Assembly: GCF_014356525.2 (NCBI RefSeq)
Contig: NC_052505.1
Location: forward strand, 24,449,432 to 24,513,431
Length of the DNA: 64,000 nucleotides
DNA from: Nilaparvata lugens
Lineage: Eukaryota; Arthropoda; Insecta; Hemiptera; Delphacidae
Direction: 5' to 3'
This document shows positions 58,354 to 64,000 of this stretch, piece by piece. Position 1 is the stretch's first letter. Each line of letters starts with the position of its first letter. Both the position numbers and the translations under genes were made by a program. Below the pieces are notes generated by a model that saw only the letters and a list, made by a program, of their open reading frames with translations, was not told the DNA's origin and ran no database searches.

Positions 58354-60388
58354 CTAACCGTCATTGATGCAAGTTAGAACACCTTCTATTTTGTTATGTC
58401 TTCTCTGAGTAAAGAAGATTGCCAAGGCTTTTGTATCACCACATTCAACAATAGCTGTGTTTTCCATTCGTGCAACTAGTGTATCTTCATGATCCACGTT
58501 GAAAGTTCCGTATGCTTTCTCTTCAAGGATATTCAAATAGTCAAAGTCATCGAGTTTGGTTTTGTCCTTGACAAATAAATACTGGCTTACATTAGGCATC
58601 TCTACCAAGTCTGTTGAAACAACCAAGCTTGCAACATTTGAAGAAGATGGAATTTTTTTGTAAACTTCAACACACTTCTCCATGTTGAAGTTATCAATGA
58701 CATCTTCACAACAGGTAGTTTTAAAATCATCCTTTTCCAGTGAGAAGCTCTGTTGATTAATCATTGCTTCCATTTTCTCATTCTCATATTTTTCATCTAT
58801 TTTGGTTTCAACCTCTTTACGTAAGAATAAACAGAAACCTTTGACTCTTTTCAGATGTTCAGCAGGATAATGATCTACAAAAAAGTATATTGAAGGACCT
58901 TGCAGTTCTATTAAAAAAGCATCCATTAAGGTTAAAAGCTTAATCTTTGATCTCTTCTTCAATTTCCCAAAACACTCTTCAATGCCATCCAACATGAAAC
59001 AAATATTTCTAACATCTTCAGAATCCAAATCACTTCTTTTGAAAATGAGTTTTTCACTCGCTCCATACTCTAGAATTTCTTTCTGTGCTTGTTTCCATGC
59101 AAACTGAAACTCCGACAAAATTTCTTTGCACGTTGCATCAAATTCATCAACATCACCGTTCAGAAAATGAGTTATGCTCTTCAATATATTGCAATAAAGG
59201 GATTCAAGTTTGATCAAACTTATGTTAATAGTGAACTTTCCACCAATTTCAATAAATCGTTTGATAAAATGCAAAGGCTGTTTCACAACAGTGCCAGTAA
59301 TGCCTAGGTCATATTGTACCCATCTTAAATAACCGCATGTTTTACCAGTGATTATTTTCAGAAAAGAAGTCAAACCTCTGATATTATGTTCGAGGGTTTT
59401 TACAAACTCATGATGCGGTGAAAGAATATTTAAGTACAAACAGCATTTCTCCTTGAAACTTTTCAAACTCATCTCTGCAAGAGTAGAATCAGTAGGACAC
59501 AAATCAAGAGCAAGTATTAGATTTTCTCTAAATACTGACATTCCACAATTGACGAGTATAGCTGATCTGGCAGACCTGCTGAATAAAGTGGACCCTTTTA
59601 AAAGTGCTGATGGACCCGTTTTCAATGATACTCCTGCAGTTATAGCACTGAAACCATAAATAGCTGCATTAACCCACAGTTGCCTTGCTTCTGCATCACT
59701 GAAACTAATGCTCTGATTGTGTTCATATCTATCCAGAAGCTTGTTTGCAGTGCGAGATGCGGAATAGCAATTGGAAATCACTGATGCTACAAGTGCTTTC
59801 TTCAGAACAGCCACACCAAAGCTGCCTGGTATAAATAGGGAGGTGACAGTGACAATGTCAGCTACTTTTGCCACTACTTGAGCAGTACTATCTAAAGCAC
59901 GTAGAGTCTTGAATAGGCCAGCTGGAGTAGAAACAGCACACATTATACAGTCAGCTGAATATTCACCTTCTACAGGTTAGAACATGAAACCTTTGGGTAG
60001 TTGATTATTTTCTTTATATTCTCTCCAGCGGCCTTATATTGTAAGTGCGGCAGTCTCTATCAATAAAGATTTGTGCAGAAAGCCTACCACGACAAAAAAC
60101 ACGACTAACAACATCACAAGTATAATTCATACTGTCCCCAGCCACTTTCACGTGCACATAAGTAAAGGATATGCAGTAAACTTCATGTACTCCTAACACA
60201 TTTTCCACCAATTGTTGTACACCTCCATTCTTAAATCCCACTTCACTATAAGCAGCATCAATTTTTTCCCCCAGATTCCTCTTTGATACTTCGTCCACAG
60301 ATCTTGATACGAGCTTCTTCCACTTATCATCTTGAAAATCGACAGCCTCTTTTATCCATCTTTTGTAAGCCGGTGTCCTTATTTCCTG
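58354..60388 (-). pseudogene. DUF4781-type protein with frameshift and stop
   Basis: A long exon from the acceptor TTTATTTTCACAG (60,388). Frame 1 to 60,014 gives PAYKRWIKEAVDFQDDKWKK and further folded sequence. The main frame (open from 59,976 to 58,354, 529 codons from the Met at 59,943) has FKTLRALDSTAQVVAKVADI, a hydrophobic stretch, and YEHNQSISFSDAEARQLWV near residues 72-90. That block is the signature by which I recognise DUF4781, an insect family of unknown function. Between the parts, the expected WREYKENNQLPKGFMF block lies in the main frame, so one base shift sits near 60,030. A TAA at 59,977-59,979 interrupts the frame right after it. Both lesions fall within 60 bases: either a young pseudogene or sequence error. 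The rest shows no decay. Confidence 0.65.
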
Positions 60389-60454
60389 TGAAAATAAACA
60401 GAACAAAATTAATGCGGGTGAAGCTTACTGTACGCTTCAAGGAGATTTGAAACA

Positions 60455-60600
60455 TAATTTTTCCTGAGGATGACACCCGCATGAGCTTTAGGCTTGTGCA
60501 TGGGTGATGAGACGGATGATAATGAGAGATGATTGGACCTACATATATAGGTGGGTTTCGAACCACCGAGAAGCTATATTTAGACTCATGAATAGTTATT
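60455..60600 (-). mobile_element. SINE-related copy, shortened
   Basis: On the minus strand a box B-like 'gtggttcgaaacccacc' is followed by the same tail as the SINE at 26.2 kb: 'aatcatctctcattatcatc', 'cacccatgcacaagcct' and 'tcatcctcagg'. The middle of the SINE body is missing. It lies in the intron of the DUF4781-type gene. Confidence 0.65.
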
Positions 60601-60689
60601 TAGAGGAGTTTGGTTCTTTCAAATAAGTGAGCACCTTCACAACGGAAATATAGCAGGCGCATGATGAAGCTTAACTTATCTTATCGATA

Positions 60690-61505
60690 GGGAGCTTATC
60701 AGCGCTTAACGCGGCGATTTTAGCGTCGGGTTAGCAGTCCTATGGTACTTCCATAGTGCAAGTTATACGAAGCGTCATCAACGCCGGCGAGTACGCTGGT
60801 GTTGGCAATGCTCGACCAAGTTATACACAGCGTTGTTGACGCGCAGTGGTTTTTCAAGTACTGTGCTTCACTACTCTCCACCGTTCACTACTTCTATCCG
60901 TGTCAAATCGAGTGACTACAATAGATACTAATAATAGACAATTGAAGGCTAAGTGCTGGAGTAAAGTTGGGGAGGCTATCTATGAGACCTGGCAGGAAAT
61001 GACTCGCACACGAAAGGACAATAAAAGTAAGAGTCAAGTATTATAGTTTTTGAGAGCCAACCCTGTCCACTTAAATTAACCCACTACCACTCCCACCACA
61101 CCTCCGGCGAGAAGAACTTTGGTGAAATCAAAAATTTATATATTTTCATCAAGTATAAATCTGCAATAGTTAACTGTATATCTTGAGTGAAAGATACATT
61201 TTTTCTCCCTGAGGGAAAAAATATTTTTCACTCGTGTGAAGCAGCCTAACTGGATGGTGTCCTATTTATTGTTGAGCAATTATTGGCTGACGTGCAGACA
61301 ACGCGCTGTCAACGCTGTCAGCAACTTGGTTCAGCATTGCCAACGCCGCGTTGACGCCGCAACATTAGCGCTCGTATAACATGGGTACGCGTTAGCGTTA
61401 CGTGTTTAGCGCCACGTTGGTAGCGCCACGTATAACATGGACATTCAACGCCCTGTTTCTCGCGTCATTAGCGTGACGTTATTAGCACTCGTATAACATG
61501 GGCCT
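60690..61505. mobile_element. GC-rich element with long degenerate inverted repeats
   Basis: The left part contains 'gttggcaatgctcgaccaag' and 'acagcgttgttgacgcgcag'. The complement of the right part contains 'gttggcaatgctgaaccaag' and 'acagcgttgacagcgcg'. The right part also repeats 'cgtataacatgg' three times. GC content is far above its surroundings. Inside, a plus-strand frame (60,846-61,046) includes KAKCWSKVGEAIYETWQEMT, weakly like a MADF/Myb-type DNA-binding helix. This could be a PIF/Harbinger-like or fold-back element; the class is not certain. Confidence 0.55.
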
Positions 61506-62074
61506 CAGGTACACTATGCTAGATGAAACTCTTCATAACAAAATATGGATAGCGCGTTACAAAAGAAAGCTAACCAGGAGTATAGAGAGCGAATAGATCC
61601 ATGTTCCTTGTTCAAGAAAATTGGTATCCTTATGGTATATAATATGCTTCATATTTTATAGGCCTATATAAAAATGAGTAATATTATAGAGAAAAGATAG
61701 CATGATGCTGTCTTGCTGTCTTTTCTTTATGGTAATATCAAACAAAATCCCAATTTTTATTATTGTAGTACCTGAAACTGGATTGATAGATTATCATTTG
61801 TTAATTGGAAACACTAATCTAGCTGCATTTGGTAGGGTATTTTATAATAAGCTGTTGCATATTTTGAGAAGTCATCATAAAGATACCCAAGTATCCCAAA
61901 AAGTTGAAGAAATTCAATTTGATAATTTTCAGTATGTTTATGAAGAGCAGTGGGCGGTCCGACGGCTGAGTAGGTAGTAGGCCTACCAACCATACAAAAA
62001 CCATCCTCAATGCGGTTTGAGGATAGGCTACATTGGTTCTTATTGGAGCAATTATGAACTGTGGTACGGGCCAG
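61506..62074. other. Intronic; one unassigned open frame
   Basis: A plus-strand frame at 61,702-61,977 (91 codons) includes DYHLLIGNTNLAAFGRVFYN and DNFQYVYEEQWAVRRLSR. It has fairly ordinary amino-acid composition but matches no family I know and has no clear start context, so it is recorded only as possible. Confidence 0.3.
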
Positions 62075-62487
62075 CTATAGTAAGATTCTAGTTATAACAT
62101 TTGGAAATCATAGGACGGCATAGTTTCCCGTTTTCTTTGCCCACCGCTTTCTTTAGTAGATAGGCTAGCTGTGGTTCTAGTCATCACGTATATCTGATAG
62201 GATGTAAATTGCTGATTATTGATATTTAATTATTATCAATTATATCTCAAATATATTACACTCACTAATAAAAAAGATATTTTAATGATTTAATAATGCA
62301 TTTTCATAATTGAGATTGAATATTCTGGTAGTTCACATATTTTTACCTAAGGTACCCACCGAACAATAAATTTGACAACGGTGCGGAGCTAGAAAATGAT
62401 GGAGCTAAATGCTTTGTCAAATGACAGACAAAAATAGCAAACCAATGTTGATCAGGTACTGACTTCATAACGTGAATCTCGCTATAG
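62075..62487. mobile_element. TIR element family A, copy 3
   Basis: Left 'ctatagtaagattctagtta', right 'cataacgtgaatctcgctat', more diverged than the copies near CAP. Shares 'catagg.cggcatag' and 'gaca.aaatagcaaaccaatg' inner motifs with copy 1. Confidence 0.7.
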
Positions 62488-62701
62488 TTTTCTCATCCCA
62501 TCCATCCTTACAGTTTACATCTGTACTGCACTGTACTTGCTCAGTTCAGAACTGTATCTCTAAAGAGCTTTGGTAGCACTAAAGCTGTGTATAACTTACG
62601 CACCAAGTGTCAAGGGAACGTACAGAAAAACGTTTAAGTGTAACATTCACATGAAGAATTTAAAACAAACAACAGAAAATATAAACGTTAGAGAAACTCA
62701 C

Positions 62702-62789
62702 GTTTGATACGTTGTGGTCTAGCTTTTCCTTATACTCTGTAACCTTATAATCCATTTTGTGTCTCCAATCCATTACCTGTCAACACCAC
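62702..62789 (-). CDS. Candidate first coding exon of DUF4781-type gene
   Basis: Acceptor TTAATTTCAG, ATG at 62,773, then 24 codons (MDWRHKMDYKVTEYKEKLDH and four more) and donor CAAAC|GTGAGT in phase 0. The exon at 60,388 also begins in phase 0 on the same strand, so direct joining is possible, though another exon may lie between them. The upstream acceptor implies an untranslated exon further 5'. Confidence 0.5.
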
Positions 62790-62875
62790 CTGAAATTAAT
62801 AATAATAATAGTTTTAGTGAGTAAATGCCGTAAATCACTCCGAAATCCAATTCGAATTAGTAAATAAAATATTAA

Positions 62876-64000
62876 TTAATTTAATTAAGAAGATACGCTC
62901 ATAAGGAGTTTGATTTGTGGCTGTGCAAAGTAATGTTCTTACTGAGCTAAGAGCATCTTCTAAAACTGACTCCTATTGATTTATTTCTAAATTGAGTGAT
63001 TTCAATGCTAGCTCTATCGTTTTCCATAGAATACCATTATATCTTTCAACCTGTCCATTACCTGCTGGGTTGTAAGCAGTGGTTCTGCTAGTTGCAATTC
63101 CATGAGAGTTTAAATAATTTTTCAAGTCTTTTGACTCACGAATGATGTTCCTCTGTCTGAATGTATGTAACTAGGAACCCCAAACGTAGAAAACAAGGTT
63201 TTCCGTTTTGATTTAACTGTAGACGATGAATGTCTGAACATGAGAAAGCAAAAGGTAACTGTGAAAACTAATCTACTATTACCAATAGATAACGATTCCG
63301 ACTTGATGAAGGCAGAGGGCCCATAAAATCTATATTTAGCCGTTCAAATGCAGAAGTGGCTTTAATCAGAGTTTCTTTGTGTTTGAAGAATTTGGCTTGA
63401 TAGCAGCACACACTTTGCAGGAGTTTATTATGCGTCTAATTTTATCAATTGAGTAGGGTAAGTTTTTACTTAACGTAACACAAACGTGCTACACATGGGT
63501 GACATAGAGACTCATGTAAATCAACTAATAGATTTTCCTGATTTGGATTAAAGAACATACTCTAGACAGAGCATCAGCAGCCATACTATCCCTGCCAGGT
63601 CCGTATTATACATATCGTAATGAATACAAGACAATTCCAGTTTTCACCTCATTATCTTTTCATTTTTTACTTTGTCATGACTGTTGTTATCGAACATAAA
63701 AGCTACCGACATCTGCTCAGTAAAATGAAATGTTTGCCAGCCAAGTAGTGACGCAATTACCGCAGTGCTTCTACAATGGCTTTTGCTTCTTTTTCAAAAC
63801 TTGATTGACTTTGTTTGCTGGTGAAAGTATCCTTGAGAAGAATGCAACTGGACGGTTTGATTGAGTCAAAGTAGCAGCAATGGTGCTCTCAGATGGATCA
63901 GTTTCCACAATAAATTTTATTTTATTTTATTTATTTACATCAATAGAAAAATTACAACAACATATAGAGGCTTACCGTACAGCTTTATGCCAAAACAAGC
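62876..64000 (-). pseudogene. Ty3/gypsy pol fragment: RNase H and integrase
   Basis: Minus strand, running in from the window edge. The RNase H start VETDPSESTIAATLTQ, with RPVAFFSR after it, is near 63,900-63,820. SVAFMFDN and DSMAADALSRV follow near 63,700 and 63,575. The integrase finger CKVC is near 63,430 and the core block ERLNIDFMGPLP near 63,330. HSDRGTSFVSQ (second Asp) is near 63,150 and NGQVERYNGILWKT (catalytic Glu) near 63,040. The last block ATNQTPYERIF ends near 62,878. Frames change several times and a TAG replaces a Trp near 62,970, so it is dead. It stops 85 bp before the DUF4781 candidate exon. Confidence 0.85.
63908..63965. repeat. AT-rich tail interrupting the gypsy RNase H
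   Basis: The RNase H frame breaks at about 63,908 where 'ttttattttattttatttat' begins. This looks like the A-rich end of another retroelement inserted into the dead gypsy copy. Confidence 0.45.

Overview
The window looks like nuclear DNA of an insect. It is AT-rich and intron-rich, most of it is non-coding, and it is full of microsatellites, short inverted-repeat elements and retroelement pieces. The host genes seen are insect-type: the last SH3 exon of a CAP/SORBS (ponsin/vinexin) gene and a DUF4781-type gene. The frequent AGGCCTA motif and the SINE and MITE content suggest a hemipteran, perhaps a planthopper-like species. That placement is inference and was not tested.

Layout. From 1 to 16.5 kb there is no credible gene: polypyrimidine and polypurine tracts, a large GAA array, a palindromic MITE in three copies and non-LTR retrotransposon 3' ends. 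From 16,520 to 23,349 lies a complete LTR element with 1.36-1.38 kb LTRs, a 4-bp target duplication and a polypurine tract but no coding capacity (LARD-like). From 23.4 to 32 kb there is a CCAAT/TATA/TCAGT promoter-like patch at 24.3 kb, a tRNA-derived SINE at 26.2-26.5 kb and a 2.3-kb purine-strand-biased tract.

From about 32 to 47.6 kb there is an endogenous Polinton/Maverick (adintovirus-like) region, mostly on the minus strand. It holds an rve integrase with chromodomain, an FtsK/A32-like packaging ATPase, a DUF8207-like protein, a coiled-coil protein, a broken Rep-like protein, a spliced basic/acidic protein, a BIR-like protein and two separate fragments of a protein-primed DNA polymerase on opposite strands. 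Next to the BIR-like ORF is a tandemly duplicated 1.29-kb block carrying copies of a helical ORF that I read, tentatively, as death-effector-domain-like. Polymerase, integrase, ATPase and the structural candidates are the usual Polinton kit. The BIR-like and DED-like proteins would form an anti-apoptosis module if the reading is right. Several genes carry frameshifts, so the element is probably decaying. A 100-N assembly gap at 47,597-47,696 cuts the polymerase.

From 48 to 51.1 kb come two plus-strand exons of CAP, matched in splice phase, ending in the third SH3 domain. The following 7 kb holds three kinds of inverted-repeat element. From 58.35 to 62.8 kb a minus-strand DUF4781-type gene is interrupted by a frameshift and a stop, and its intron holds a SINE copy and a GC-rich long-inverted-repeat element. 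From 62.88 kb to the end there is a decayed Ty3/gypsy pol fragment (RNase H plus integrase) on the minus strand.
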